From: Phytomonas francai
Lineage: Eukaryota; Euglenozoa; Kinetoplastea; Trypanosomatida; Trypanosomatidae
NCBI GenBank assembly: GCA_001766655.1
Contig: MJCC01000005.1
Location: forward strand, 1-64,000
DNA length: 64,000 bases
Direction: 5' to 3'
Part shown: piece by piece, positions 11,085 through 21,268 of the stretch
Layout: each line of letters begins with the position of its first letter
How positions within the stretch are numbered: the first letter of the stretch is position 1
Notes under the pieces: model-generated
Seen by the model: the letters and a program-made list of their open reading frames with translations, nothing else
What the model was told of the DNA's origin: nothing
Databases searched by the model: none
Program-made: the position numbers and the translations under genes

Positions 11085-12564
11085 TGTATTTTTATTCCAT
11101 CGCTTCTGGAAGGTATCCAAGGTGTAGTTGATATTGGACTCGAAACGAATTTAGGGGCCTCCTTGTTCGAGTTGAGTTGTCGAGTCGGCCCCTTGTGTTC
11201 TTGTCGTGGGTATGTTTCTGTCACACCACCACTGCCTCTCTGTGGAGGATACAGAGGGAGTTAATTCTCACAAGAGGGCCCACGTAAGTTTGATTTCCGT
11301 GTATGTGAACCTTAGCAGGTATGGAATATATGTTGAACAAATACTCTGATAATTTCGATGTATTAATGAGTGAAAGATTGTGCTGAGCGCAAGCTTAAAA
11401 TGTGTCGTCAGGATTGAATGATAGCAAGTGCAAAGGGAGTATTGCTCTCATTATACGATTATTGATTCTTTTTCCCGATTTTATTTTATCTTCGGCATAA
11501 AGGATGGTATAGGGATCTCATCATTGTGTTAACAATTGAATTCTCAACGCCCCACATAGGTTACCACTAGTTTTTGGAGCCTCCAAATTTTTAATGTTAT
11601 GAGGACATAGCAGTGGAATAGAAGCTTGAGGACCACACATCACGGGTAGATTTTATTCTCTTCCTCAAGTTCGCTGTCTATTCATAGAAACGAACTTCGG
11701 ATTGATACCTGCTTAGGATATTGTCTTCAAGATGTTGTTCTTGTTCAAGTAGATCGCGGCGTAATACTGTGCCTCGTTGTGCAGCAATAGCTGCATCAAC
11801 GCGGACATGTTCCATTTCTGCTTTTTTTCACTTCAGAAAAGAGAGAAATTAAAATTCCCGTTTGCAAGTCCATCCACTTTTTCAACCCTAAGTATCAGCG
11901 CGAGATTGTGTTTAACTGCATCGAATATAAAGCACACCGTACCTTGTATTGTTCCCGAATTGATGAGCGCTTTATCCTCAAAAAAATTAACGACCTATAT
12001 TTATGAAGCAAAAATTAAGGAAGTAAGAGCAGACGGTGTGTATCGGTGCCACGATGACGCTCACTTTGAGGTAAAGGCTTTCTGCACAAATACCTCATAG
12101 CCGCCCTTGATAACTTGCAGCCCTATTGCTAGTGTACAGAGAAAGCTGTGGATGACCAACTACAATTCCTGAAGTGATATATCACTACATAGATTTGAGG
12201 TCGTATGCACATTGAAACCTTTGAAAAGGTTCTAACGTTAATTCCTTCATGAAGAGCTTGCGTTGAAGAAATAAATGGAAATGACAAGACCATCAATGCC
12301 TCGAATTTTCCATTCTGTGAAGCTGATGTATTTCATTATGGCAATGAGAGCATTGTCTTCATTTTTGGAAGAGAAGCCATTTTATTCTGACAAAGAAGGT
12401 TGTATAGCTCAAGAAGTATTCAAGATGTTTGTGTTTCAAAAGATGAAAAAGAATATGAAAACAACACTGTAAGAAGCTCGACTGCACGTAGGGGTAAATG
12501 CAACGTAGTTTCCATGAGTTCTGGACGTGACAGGGACACTATGTGGGAGTTCCTTGTCATGTAA
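11085..12564 (+). pseudogene. Decayed + strand gene (relic A), unrecognised
   Basis: No long frame is open, yet successive pieces in shifting + frames read like one protein. From about 11650 one frame gives a long stretch broken by a TAG, including QREIVFNCIEYKAHRTLY (about 11900). It shifts near 11995 to a piece with EVRADGVYRCHDDAHFE, then near 12070 to KYLIAALDNLQPYC. Further on come NASNFPFCEADVFHYGN (about 12290), EEKPFYSDKEGCIAQEVFK (about 12370) and KCNVVSMSSGRDRDTMWEF (about 12500), ending at TAA 12562-12564. A weaker coding-like piece at 11085-11263 may be the 5' part. I count at least four frameshifts and several stops, too many for sequencing error alone. Family unknown. The direction agrees with the surrounding + array. 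Confidence 0.5.
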
Positions 12565-12580
12565 GAAAACAATATTAGTC

Positions 12581-12602
12581 ATATATATATATATATATAT
12601 AT
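12581..12602. repeat. (AT)n microsatellite
   Basis: Pure AT run between the two decayed genes. Confidence 0.9.
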
Positions 12603-12619
12603 CAGTAATCAACGAGGGT

Positions 12620-12639
12620 AGCGATTTTTTTTTTTGCAG
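12620..12639 (+). promoter_or_regulatory. SL acceptor-like site before relic B
   Basis: Run of T residues ending in GCAG (AG at 12638-12639), two bases before an ATG at 12641. This looks like a trans-splice acceptor left from a once active gene. Confidence 0.4.
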
Positions 12640-12640
12640 C

Positions 12641-13387
12641 ATGTTGCTCCGCCTTATTGTCTCCTCCATCAAATTCCTGTGAAAGGAGTCAAGTACTGAG
12701 AAAGCTGCAGCCAAAAATTTTCACCATTTGATCAATGAACAAAGCTTCAGGTCTTACGGTTGATTATATTGGATTGTGCCGCGCCTAGTTACAGTCTGTT
12801 CAGCTCATTGTATCACGTGAGGCTGGCGAGAGTCTGCTTAAATTTTATTCTGTATGAACCCTAAGAAAAGCTGATCATATTGGTTATGCCCTATTATCCT
12901 GAGTTGATGAGGCCGCAGTGTTGCGCTTGTGAATCTTTGTTGTATGGTAATCCTCGTGTTCATTGCTCATGATCAGATTTCCTTCGGGCCGCAACAGGAT
13001 TTTCCAAAAAGCTCTTAATTAGAAATGAACATCGTACGCACTATCTATAGTGTTGGACCTCTCCGCAGAGGACACTACTACCACACACAAATCAACAAAT
13101 TGATCGGTGTTCTCCACAGTAAATTTTACGACGATGATGCCTTCAAATACCATATAAGCGAAGCTAAAAGAATATGATAAGGCTTAAAAAGAGCATCAGT
13201 ACGGTGCCGAACAATTATGGTGCAAAGAGGAGACTGAAATATACCAATAAGAAGCACTCCGCGAGAAGCATAGTGAGGAAGGATACTTCAAAGTGTGTTG
13301 AAGAGCTCGGTGCGTTTGTGTGAGAATGAGAGTGCCTTGTATAGAGGATGTGAGAAGGCTGTGCGTTCTTTTGACGAATGCGCATGA
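12641..13387 (+). pseudogene. Decayed + strand gene (relic B), mitochondrial-type N-terminus
   Basis: It begins with an ATG right after an acceptor-like AG. The first 13 codons (MLLRLIVSSIKFL) resemble a mitochondrial leader, then a TGA interrupts the frame. Coding-like pieces continue in shifting + frames: EKAAAKNFHHLINEQSF (about 12700), QLIVSREAGESLLKFYSV (about 12800), MPYYPELMRPQCCACESLLY (about 12890), HYYHTQINKLIGVLHSKFY (about 13080), EQLWCKEETEIYQ (about 13210) and CENESALYRGCEKAVRSFDE (about 13330). Several stops and at least three frameshifts separate them. Two short intact frames remain inside (13025-13177 and 13174-13323) but cover only part. The original product is not recognised. 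Confidence 0.5.
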
Positions 13388-13753
13388 TGGTTTAATTCAC
13401 AATTATTGAGTTAAAGCATATGAAAGGTAGGAATGCGGAATTTGATGCTTGATTTGATTATACCTAGTACTCTTGAATTGTACAGTAGCGTTTTTTCCTA
13501 AGCAATTTTTTTTCGGAAGGCTACCTAAGAGCGTTTCAAAACACGTTCTTGTTTCAATCCCAAAATATGGAGGGCTATAATGTTGATACGGATATATTTA
13601 TCATTATTTATACTAATTTCTATTAAATACGCAAAAATCTATATTCAAGATTGCCTTTATAATATTACCGTTTGCAGCGCGCGATATATAAACCATAAAT
13701 ACTAAAAGGAAAAGTAAAGGGAAAGGTAAAAAAAAATCATTGAAAGGGTGATA
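13388..13753. other. AT-rich intergenic region
   Basis: Spacer between relic B and the exchange-factor gene, without coding signal. The last 70 bases are purine-rich. Confidence 0.6.
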
Positions 13754-14878
13754 ATGTCCCAGGATCCCGCTATTAATGCGATGATTTTGGAAATGTGTGC
13801 CAAGGCAAAGGACGGTGCAAGCCATGCAGCTAAAGTATCTACTCCCCCTACTCCGGATCCCGTTGAAACCAATGTGGGCAATGACGATTTTAATTCAAAT
13901 AACACCCCTGTTAGGGAATCGTCATTACCAGCGTTAAGATCCATTGACGGTGCACCAGCTCCAGCTAAATCAGAGGATACGTTGCAATCGAATGTTACGG
14001 TTGCTGGGCGAAATCCAAAGGACTACACATGGTTGCGTGACGCGTTGGCTTCTGTCGAGTCTCCTGAGCGCCAGGTAAAACGACTGCTTGACACGGTGGA
14101 GAAGCCGGATATTTCTAAAGATGATATGATCGACGCCTTGGAAGAGTTATCGGACTTAGTTGAGGATATCAACTGGGCCACCGAATTCGCGCTTATGGGC
14201 GGGCCTAAACGAATACTAATTTTGCTTCAAAGTTTGGGAAAAAATGGGTCCAAGCGGTTTGCAGAGGGCACCAGTGAGGTGCGTGCAGCATTGGCTTCTA
14301 TTGTTTCGCATTCCTCTCAACAACACGCACGTGTTCAGCAGTGCTTCGCTGATGCAAAATGGGTGGATGTTATCGTCCCAATGCTGTTGAAGGAAGAGTC
14401 TCCCAAGACTCTAGCAGCTCTCTTACATGCGTGCAGTTGTTTGTGTCGTAACTTCGAACTGAATACTATTTCTTTTCTACAGCATAACGGCATGGAGGTG
14501 ATAACGTCCTTACTTCAGCGGAAGCGTCAGCCCAGGATTGTTGGGGACCCCATCGACAATAAGATTTTGGGCCGTATTTTCTTCTTCGTGGCCTATCTCG
14601 CAAGCACTGGCGTTTCATCCGAAAAACTTATTAAACTGACTTGCGAACACGTCGAAAGATCTGGTGATAAGAACAACGATAATTACAGCGCGGAAAGTAT
14701 GCAGCGTTCCGCAGCAATGGCATTATTGGAGCTTGCAAAGAAAAGCCCTAGTTTGGTAACACGGATGGTAAAGGAGTGCATGCCCAAACAGATTCAGGCT
14801 TGGAGGCAGCTTCACGTGTGTGCGGAGGATCAGGACCCGCGTCGCGTTTTCTCAGATGAGTTGAATAAATTAGTGTAG
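13754..14878 (+). CDS. HspBP1/Fes1-like Hsp70 nucleotide exchange factor, 374 aa
   Basis: Members of this armadillo-type family bind the Hsp70 ATPase lobe and promote ADP release in the cytosol. After a low-complexity N-terminus (about 1-85), the protein shows the Fes1-type start WLRDAL (about 93-98), then ALEELSDLVEDINWATEFALMGG, very like the family's ALEELxxLVExIDxAxxLxxLGG, then two or three armadillo-like helical repeats (RAALASIVSHSSQQH...VQQCF and LLHACSCLCRNF...FLQHNGMEVI). Length matches eukaryotic HspBP1 (about 350 aa). The frame extends to a GTG at 13748, but ATG 13754 is the natural start. Identity rests on motif memory, not on a search. Confidence 0.8.
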   Translation: MSQDPAINAMILEMCAKAKDGASHAAKVSTPPTPDPVETNVGNDDFNSNNTPVRESSLPALRSIDGAPAPAKSEDTLQSNVTVAGRNPKDYTWLRDALASVESPERQVKRLLDTVEKPDISKDDMIDALEELSDLVEDINWATEFALMGGPKRILILLQSLGKNGSKRFAEGTSEVRAALASIVSHSSQQHARVQQCFADAKWVDVIVPMLLKEESPKTLAALLHACSCLCRNFELNTISFLQHNGMEVITSLLQRKRQPRIVGDPIDNKILGRIFFFVAYLASTGVSSEKLIKLTCEHVERSGDKNNDNYSAESMQRSAAMALLELAKKSPSLVTRMVKECMPKQIQAWRQLHVCAEDQDPRRVFSDELNKLV

Positions 14879-15224
14879 TTAAAAGTGATGGTAATATATT
14901 ATAAGTTATCTATTTCTATTGATATAAGTTATATATTTAAAAGTAAGCATGCTGGTCAAAATATTTTTCTATTATCATGAGTGAATTTTAGTCAGATATT
15001 CTAAAAGTAAAGATATGTTATTATTCGAGAAAGTTCAATTGTAATAGCTTCTCATTCCAAAAAGGATGTTATTATGAATTCCATTTCTGAATTTTTATAT
15101 TCTTCTTCCTCTCACATGTTGTGTATGTGCATTGTTACCTATAATGAAAATGAGAAAGGCGGATAAAAAAATTAGAGTGATTTCTAAACGAAGGACTATA
15201 ATTTAAGCCGATAGAGGAGAAGCG
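14879..15224. other. AT-rich intergenic region
   Basis: Spacer of about 345 bases. A pyrimidine-rich stretch around 15095-15115 (TTCTTCTTCCTCTC) is a plausible SL acceptor tract for the next gene. Confidence 0.5.
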
Positions 15225-16904
15225 ATGCTTTTATCGGATGCTATTATTTTTGGGACATTGCCTGGAGATCTGCTGCAAAGCATGTCCCATGGGGGTGTTT
15301 CTTGTGCGTTCCACGGTGTTTACGCGAGTGGGAATGACACAGACGAAGAAAACCATTCGAAAGAAGAGAAGTCAGCGCTACTCGCATCGGATGCGTCTAT
15401 GTGCTTTACGCATATTGGGGAAAGAAAGCAGTGGCGTGTGCAGTTGAAGCTGCTTCAACAAAGTTATGTGAATAATGTTGAGGTAGTATCTACCGCCACC
15501 TCGCCGGATTTTCCTTCAAGACCCTTTTCAAACCTTACAAATGAGTATCTAAAGCGTGCGTTGTTGTTTGTGGAGAATTCTTGGGTGTGTACTCAGCTCT
15601 CTTGCCCTGAGGCCTTGGAAGCAGACGCGATTAAGAGGACACAAGACGAAGAACAACAAAACGGAAAGCCACACGTTTTGCTGGACTCCAAATCCTTACC
15701 GCGGGATATTACATCTTCACCGACGACTATGAATGTGAGCACTTCGGCTAGCTTAGGAACTACTGGAGGTTCTAGAGACATGCTTCCCCAAGCATCTCGA
15801 GAGAGTCTATTGACGTCAGGTAAGTATCGTGCGCTTGCCCGGGCGATAGCACATTACTTAGGTCCATCTTCGCATTCCATGAAAGAGATTTTGACCTACG
15901 TCCTCTCAGTTAGTTCAGCATCGTCTGGTACTGCTAATGACATTAGTAAAAATGACAGTGATGTGATCCCCATTGAATCCTTCTGCTTGCCTAGCTTAGA
16001 TGGGAGACCTGCTTATCATCCTGAGGATGTTCAAGAGGTTGTGAGCCTTCTAGCATCTAAAGGCACGTCTTCCATACAGTTCGAGCTTGGGACAGAGGGC
16101 TACGCTCTCATAGATTTGAATCAATATGATAGCAGACTTACAAAGCAGCGTGTTGCAAATCGGGCTTTCCTCAAGTTTGCAGCGAATTCCCAGAATGCAA
16201 TACGGTACGCAAGTCAGCTGCGTGCGATCGAGCTCTATGTTGATCGTGACTTGTTTACTCGTGGTCGTGGAATCATGAGTGGGTTGGGAACAGCCAAGAC
16301 TGAAAAAAGAGTTTATCCTCAAAACATAGATATCAACAACGATGAGGACGGGCTTGAACTGGGTGAGGTGAATAAACGCGCCAGAGAAGAGGGGCACACC
16401 GAAAAAAAGATACTAGCACAGTACACAGACCTTTCTCAGTGTGGTATTGAGTGGGAAAGTGGTGATCTTGGGCTACTATTCACCACTTCTGACTTTCAGC
16501 TTCATGAGAGAATGGATCTCCTTAAAAATCGCCAAGCCGTACGGCTAGCACTTTTACAGGAATCTCTTAGACAGTGTCAACTCCCCTCGATGATGATCGC
16601 CTCCGACGAACAGGTAGCGGGGGCTCTGCGAGACTATCAGCAGCTCTACGAGTTTTATCAAACCCTGATGAAGGGCATGGAGTCGCATAGCTATGTAAGC
16701 TATAGGGCAAGGGCTTGGTACGACCGCATCGGTCCGGAGCGGAGGTCTGCGAGTTTGATGCAGCAACTAAAGGAGTGGTGGACACGGCAGCAGCAACTGC
16801 GAGAAAAATGGCTCCCTGTGTATGTGTCGCTGCAGCAGGAGACGTTTTTTCTGGAAAAAGAGATCATAAAATACTTAGACTTGCGTAGTCTCGGGGTTAT
16901 CTGA
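15225..16904 (+). CDS. Unrecognised conserved-looking protein, 559 aa
   Basis: A clean 559-codon frame from an ATG. The N-terminal ~135 residues look folded (strands such as QWRVQLKLL), followed by a Ser/Thr-rich linker to about 195. A helical, winged-helix-like stretch follows (KYRALARAIAHYL, then up to about 330). The C-terminal 130 residues are helical and rich in Gln, Arg and aromatic residues (DYQQLYEFYQTL to the end), with a coiled-coil flavour. The order winged helix then C-terminal helical hairpin faintly recalls the RNA polymerase II elongation factor ELL (ELL/occludin domain), but I see no decisive motif. Treat it as hypothetical. Confidence 0.75.
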   Translation: MLLSDAIIFGTLPGDLLQSMSHGGVSCAFHGVYASGNDTDEENHSKEEKSALLASDASMCFTHIGERKQWRVQLKLLQQSYVNNVEVVSTATSPDFPSRPFSNLTNEYLKRALLFVENSWVCTQLSCPEALEADAIKRTQDEEQQNGKPHVLLDSKSLPRDITSSPTTMNVSTSASLGTTGGSRDMLPQASRESLLTSGKYRALARAIAHYLGPSSHSMKEILTYVLSVSSASSGTANDISKNDSDVIPIESFCLPSLDGRPAYHPEDVQEVVSLLASKGTSSIQFELGTEGYALIDLNQYDSRLTKQRVANRAFLKFAANSQNAIRYASQLRAIELYVDRDLFTRGRGIMSGLGTAKTEKRVYPQNIDINNDEDGLELGEVNKRAREEGHTEKKILAQYTDLSQCGIEWESGDLGLLFTTSDFQLHERMDLLKNRQAVRLALLQESLRQCQLPSMMIASDEQVAGALRDYQQLYEFYQTLMKGMESHSYVSYRARAWYDRIGPERRSASLMQQLKEWWTRQQQLREKWLPVYVSLQQETFFLEKEIIKYLDLRSLGVI

Positions 16905-17189
16905 AGGAGGAAAGCACTGTTGCTAGGCTCTTTGGCACTATTTCCAGACATGACTTGTCTGCTTTCATTATTTTCGTGTTAATGTTAGCAAAATAAAGGG
17001 TCCTATTCAAGTAGGTTCCAATAAATCTCTCAAATCTTTCCCTTTCCATCTAATCCAATTGTAATCGAATCCAAGTGCATCAATACTATAGTTGGTTTAA
17101 ACTTAAGCCGATTCTGTAAACACAGAGGATTCCCCTCCCAAAAAAAAAGGCAAAAGAAGGGATTCATTTTTATTTTTTTCGCTGAAAAG

Positions 17190-18587
17190 ATGAATAAATC
17201 AGGCTTATCATCTGCGCACAACAATAAAAATACCGAAAAACTAGGAGGCTCAATAAATAGTGATGGGGATACAGGTGCTCCTGAAAAGCGCCAGTTTTGG
17301 GATGCGAACCAGTCAAAAATGCCACCACCGTATCCCGATGGTGCCGAGGGCCATTTCCTGCTTGAGACTCTAGGCATACAATTGAAACCTGAGCTCGACA
17401 TATCTACCCCACAAGAGGGGAAGGAACTCGATAAAGATATGATGGAAGATCACATTAGTTTTCTTCGTACTATCTCAGCCTTTAAGCAATACAAAAAACA
17501 AGCTATGAGCGTGCGCGACATGCGACACAAAAACTTTTTAACATTACAGAATAAGCATCGTGACTTGTTCTGTGTTCAGCCGGACGCAATGTTTGAACGC
17601 TACTCCGAATGCATCCAAGCCAACAGCGATTTTTTCGATGCCATCTGCAACTCTGGTGAAGAGCTCTTCAGGAGCTACTGGCCGGAAGGGACGACTGTTC
17701 GAATGGAGGATGTACCGCCGCCCACTTCACTGGATATGGATAAGGTTTTCTCGACTCTACGTCAGTTTGTGCGTGACTGGGCTGGGGAGGGAGCCCCGGA
17801 GAGGGATTGCGTGTATAATCCTATTCTAGATGCACTGGAGCGCTGTTTCCCTGACCGTCAGCAACGCTTAAGTAAACGCATTTTGATTCCAGGTGCGGGG
17901 CTGTGCCGACTGTCTGTGGAGCTCGCGTTGCGTGGTTTTTTTGCCCAAGCAAATGAATTCAGCTACCACATGCTTATCGCAGGGCATCACATTCAGAACC
18001 ATACCACAGAGGCGTGTAAACATAGGATTTTCCCGTATAGCGATAATACCTGTAACTTAGTAAACCGTGCGGATCAGTTTGTCGAGGTACTCATACCTGA
18101 TTTATGCGCATATGAAGCGATTGATGAGCTTCAGAATAAGGGTTTGGATTTCGGCGAGCTTTCTATGGTTGCGGGTGACTTCACTGAAGTCTACTCAAAG
18201 CCGAGTCAGCACAAAACTTGGTCTGCAGTTGTCACATGTTTTTTCATTGACACAGCACACAATATAATTGAGTACTTGGAGATTATTTACAATTTACTGG
18301 TTCCGGGAGGTTATTGGGTCAACGTCGGGCCTCTTCTATACCACTTTGCGGACAGCGTTGAGGACATGTCGATCGAGCTGTCTCTTGGGGAGGTGTTAAC
18401 TGTGGCGCAGGTCATCGGCTTTGTCTTGGTGTCCTCCCCGACGTTTATTGACACAACATACACAAACAATCAGCGAAGTATGAAACAACTAGTATACCGA
18501 TGTGCATTCTTTTTACTACAGCGTCCACTTACCGATAAATGTAAAAACGGTGAGAATAGCGGCGTATGTGGTGTGCCGGCGCCATAA
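17190..18587 (+). CDS. N2227-family methyltransferase (carnosine N-methyltransferase-like), 465 aa
   Basis: N2227 proteins use S-adenosylmethionine; the human member CARNMT1 methylates carnosine and a yeast relative is YNL092W. The family pattern is clear: an N-terminal helical region (HISFLRTISAFKQYKK, about 88-105), SAM motif I PGAGLCRL (about 234-241), the NEFSYHML segment, AGDF, then TCFFIDTAHN (D354-N357) and LLVPGGYWVNVGPLLYHF. The first ~80 residues are a variable extension. Length is close to the family's 400-450 aa. The ATG at 17190 follows a T-rich tract at about 17165-17180, so this start fits a short 5' UTR. The real substrate in a protist may be another histidine-containing peptide or protein; that is inference. 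Confidence 0.9.
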   Translation: MNKSGLSSAHNNKNTEKLGGSINSDGDTGAPEKRQFWDANQSKMPPPYPDGAEGHFLLETLGIQLKPELDISTPQEGKELDKDMMEDHISFLRTISAFKQYKKQAMSVRDMRHKNFLTLQNKHRDLFCVQPDAMFERYSECIQANSDFFDAICNSGEELFRSYWPEGTTVRMEDVPPPTSLDMDKVFSTLRQFVRDWAGEGAPERDCVYNPILDALERCFPDRQQRLSKRILIPGAGLCRLSVELALRGFFAQANEFSYHMLIAGHHIQNHTTEACKHRIFPYSDNTCNLVNRADQFVEVLIPDLCAYEAIDELQNKGLDFGELSMVAGDFTEVYSKPSQHKTWSAVVTCFFIDTAHNIIEYLEIIYNLLVPGGYWVNVGPLLYHFADSVEDMSIELSLGEVLTVAQVIGFVLVSSPTFIDTTYTNNQRSMKQLVYRCAFFLLQRPLTDKCKNGENSGVCGVPAP

Positions 18588-20039
18588 GCCTTTTTGCAGT
18601 GAAGAAGGGATAAGGGGTAGGGTGAGAGTTTGTGGGGAGAAAGAAGAAAATAAATAAATATATTATAATTAATCTTTGAAATCATATGTCATAATTTGCC
18701 TGCGATGCTCCTCCCCCCTCTGTTTCTACTTTTTTTTACGCATGATGGCGTTTTATATGATGAGCTGCTTTGTGAAGTTAAAGCATGTCGCAATGAGGTT
18801 TAGAACCTGTAAAGCATTCTATAGAATATAAATAGTTAAATGCCACTTCATAAATGATACAGAGAGTATTACTCTGTAAGTGTTTTTTTTTCTTGCCGTT
18901 TTTTTTTGTTAAATTACATGAAAGCTTTAGTACTCATAATGGTAAAGGTATCTATTGTTTTTCTATGTGTATTTGATTATTATAGGTCAAATTAACGCTT
19001 CATCGAATCACAAAATGAGCACAGCTTCCAAGAATAGTGAATCTCGATGAGATAGAACTATGAATAATCGATAATTATACCGTGTGTGGGGTTCAAGTGT
19101 AGAAGTATGCGTGTGTGTTTAGAATGCTGATAAAAATAGAAAAATATAAGCTCAACACAAATTAAACTTTATGTTAGATTAGGGTGGTTACGGTTCTAAT
19201 GCTTTTACACATAAGAATGGATAAAATTGTTTATTAGCTATTTGTATTCCTGCTTTTCATTAGCAATTTGTTGCTCTAAGCCTTAGGTTATATAAAAAAG
19301 GCATTCAATAAAGGAGAGCATTCCAACGATCAAACTCGTACGTGCGTACATATGCACTTGTATGGGAGCTTATTCTAATTGACGGGTTTTCTAAGTATTG
19401 CAACTATTTCCATTAGTCCTTTCTTTGATTGAATTCATATTCTCGAATAAATGTTTTCCATAACTATGTACCAGTGAGCTGTCGCATTTAGGTCTTTCCA
19501 AATACAATATTTGTGAAATTTTTCGTAAATATAACTTGTTGCCATGTTATATTGTGTGGATTTCGTTTAACTGTATGCAAAAGCTATTATCCCTTAAGCA
19601 GGGACGGGGGGGATTAAGACAAAAATGTTGCGATATATTCTTTTCTGCTTATTGAAAATTTCCTTTGAATCTGCTATTATACAATCACGTGATGCGAAGA
19701 TTTGGAGTTTGCAATTTATTTCTCCTCGATATTGTTTTTTTTTTTTCACGGCATGGCCAAAAAAATAATAATTTCAGGGACAATTTTTTCTCTTCTGGTG
19801 GGCACCTACCACAACGGGTTTACTTCCCTTTTCGGATTTCTTTTCTTTGTTATTGCAGCATTATTATGGAGGAGAGGAACGGTTACTATCTGCATGAAAT
19901 AAATTGACTTTGTTGAATCTGGTATTGGCTGCCTGTTTTTCAGCACCGACTTTAATTTTTTATAGTACCTCCTTTAGCATCATTTCTCTTGCGTGTGAAG
20001 GATAAAAAGAGGAAAAAAAGAGCTTTTGTATTACTAAAG
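18588..20039. other. AT-rich intergenic region
   Basis: About 1.45 kb with no coding signal. Short open frames at 19665-19907 have T-run-driven Phe-rich translations and look spurious. Pyrimidine tracts ending in AG at 19942-19943 and 19976-19977 could serve the EF-hand gene. Confidence 0.6.
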
Positions 20040-20786
20040 ATGGGTGATTCTGTACCCAAAAAATTAGCAGGTAGGTCTGCAGATGGCCAGAAGGAGAAGC
20101 GTTCTGCACACCAGCCTTTTATTTTGACACGTGAGGATGTACAAGCCGCATTTGAGTTTTTCGACACCCAGCAATGTGGCTACTTGAATGTGAGCACCCT
20201 GAAGGCCAGGCTCTCCGTCTTCTACCCGGACCTTACCAGCAAGGAATACTACTTTTTGCTTGATAGTTTAGGTGTTGTGAAATCAACAGCTAGCGGTAAC
20301 GCCACCGCTGGTAATAGCGGTAGCAACGCCACGATCAATCTGGATCAGCTCTGGGAGATTATCGACATGTACCAAGGGGTTCTCACTAACCTCAATTCGG
20401 AAGGGTCCTTGGCAACCCAACCGATAGAGGGCACCGACACGGCAAAGCGCCGATTCACTACCGGCAATGCGGCGAACATGGGGGGAAAAATCACTGAAGG
20501 CAACACCGAATCAATGGCCGCGATAGCTGCCATCGTCGCATCTACCAATAGCATCGACTTTGATCCCGTGCAGGAGGCCTTCCGGATCTACGATCCCTAT
20601 GGAACAAACTGTGTTGATGTGAAGACACTCGCTTACATCATGGCCCGCATCGGTTTCGGGGTGTTGAACGACGAGGAACTGGATACTCTAGTAAAGGCAG
20701 CAGATTTTGACCGCGATGGTAAAATTAGCTTTCAGGACTTTAGACGACTGGTTGAAATGAGGACAGGACGCATGAAAAAGAAGTAA
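20040..20786 (+). CDS. EF-hand calcium-binding protein, 248 aa
   Basis: A calmodulin/centrin-type regulator with four EF-hand units in two pairs. The last loop, DFDRDGKISFQDF (about 222-234), has the canonical D-x-D-x-D-G pattern and should bind calcium. The preceding hand (YDPYGTNCVDVKT, about 187) and the first (FDTQQCGYLNVST, about 39) lack several ligands and are probably structural. A Ser/Ala/Asn-rich linker of about 60 residues separates the pairs, making the protein longer than calmodulin or centrin (about 150-180 aa). The frame opens upstream at a TTG (19989), but the first ATG is at 20040. Partner unknown; a flagellar or cytoskeletal role is possible but not shown. Confidence 0.85.
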   Translation: MGDSVPKKLAGRSADGQKEKRSAHQPFILTREDVQAAFEFFDTQQCGYLNVSTLKARLSVFYPDLTSKEYYFLLDSLGVVKSTASGNATAGNSGSNATINLDQLWEIIDMYQGVLTNLNSEGSLATQPIEGTDTAKRRFTTGNAANMGGKITEGNTESMAAIAAIVASTNSIDFDPVQEAFRIYDPYGTNCVDVKTLAYIMARIGFGVLNDEELDTLVKAADFDRDGKISFQDFRRLVEMRTGRMKKK

Positions 20787-21268
20787 AATGGGGTTTCTTT
20801 TTTTATTCATTCGCTGTTATTTTCATGATACATTGCAAAGAGGCTTTCTCTTATTTTTAGAGCCATGCCTTTTTACGTACCATTTATACACATTTCGTGT
20901 GATGTAAAAATAGATGATTCTATGTTTAGAAGAAAGGAGAGAGAGCAAATAGTCTGAGGATATATCAGGAGAGTATGTACATTACTAACCTTATTTATAT
21001 AAATCTTGATCTTCACTTTTGGAGAGAATAGAAGGTGAGGCACTATGTTGTCTATGTATTGAACTCCATTGGTTGTTTGCATTTCCGTATGTGAATATTT
21101 TCAAGATAAATAAATAAATAAATAAATATATGATTTATTTATGCTTCCAGCTCTATATTCTACATACGATAGGTGTGAAGAATATCAGTTTGAAAGGAGT
21201 CTTTCTTAGCACATACATCAAGAGGAAGGGTAAGAAAATCGTAGCTAGGAAAAGGCTAAGGCATTTGA
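20787..21268. other. Intergenic region with TAAA microsatellite
   Basis: About 480 bases. It contains a (TAAA)n run at about 21106-21127 and a T/C tract ending in AG at 21208-21209, a likely SL acceptor 60 bases before the next ATG. Confidence 0.6.
21106..21127. repeat. (TAAA)n microsatellite
   Basis: Four to five tandem TAAA units in a spacer. Confidence 0.85.

Noticed and set aside
11678..12360. Coding-like pieces on the - strand (for example a Gln/Leu-rich 49-codon piece ending at 11678)
   Set aside because: Reading the + strand gives longer and more continuous protein-like pieces across the same bases, in the direction of the array, so the - strand pieces are taken as antisense shadows.
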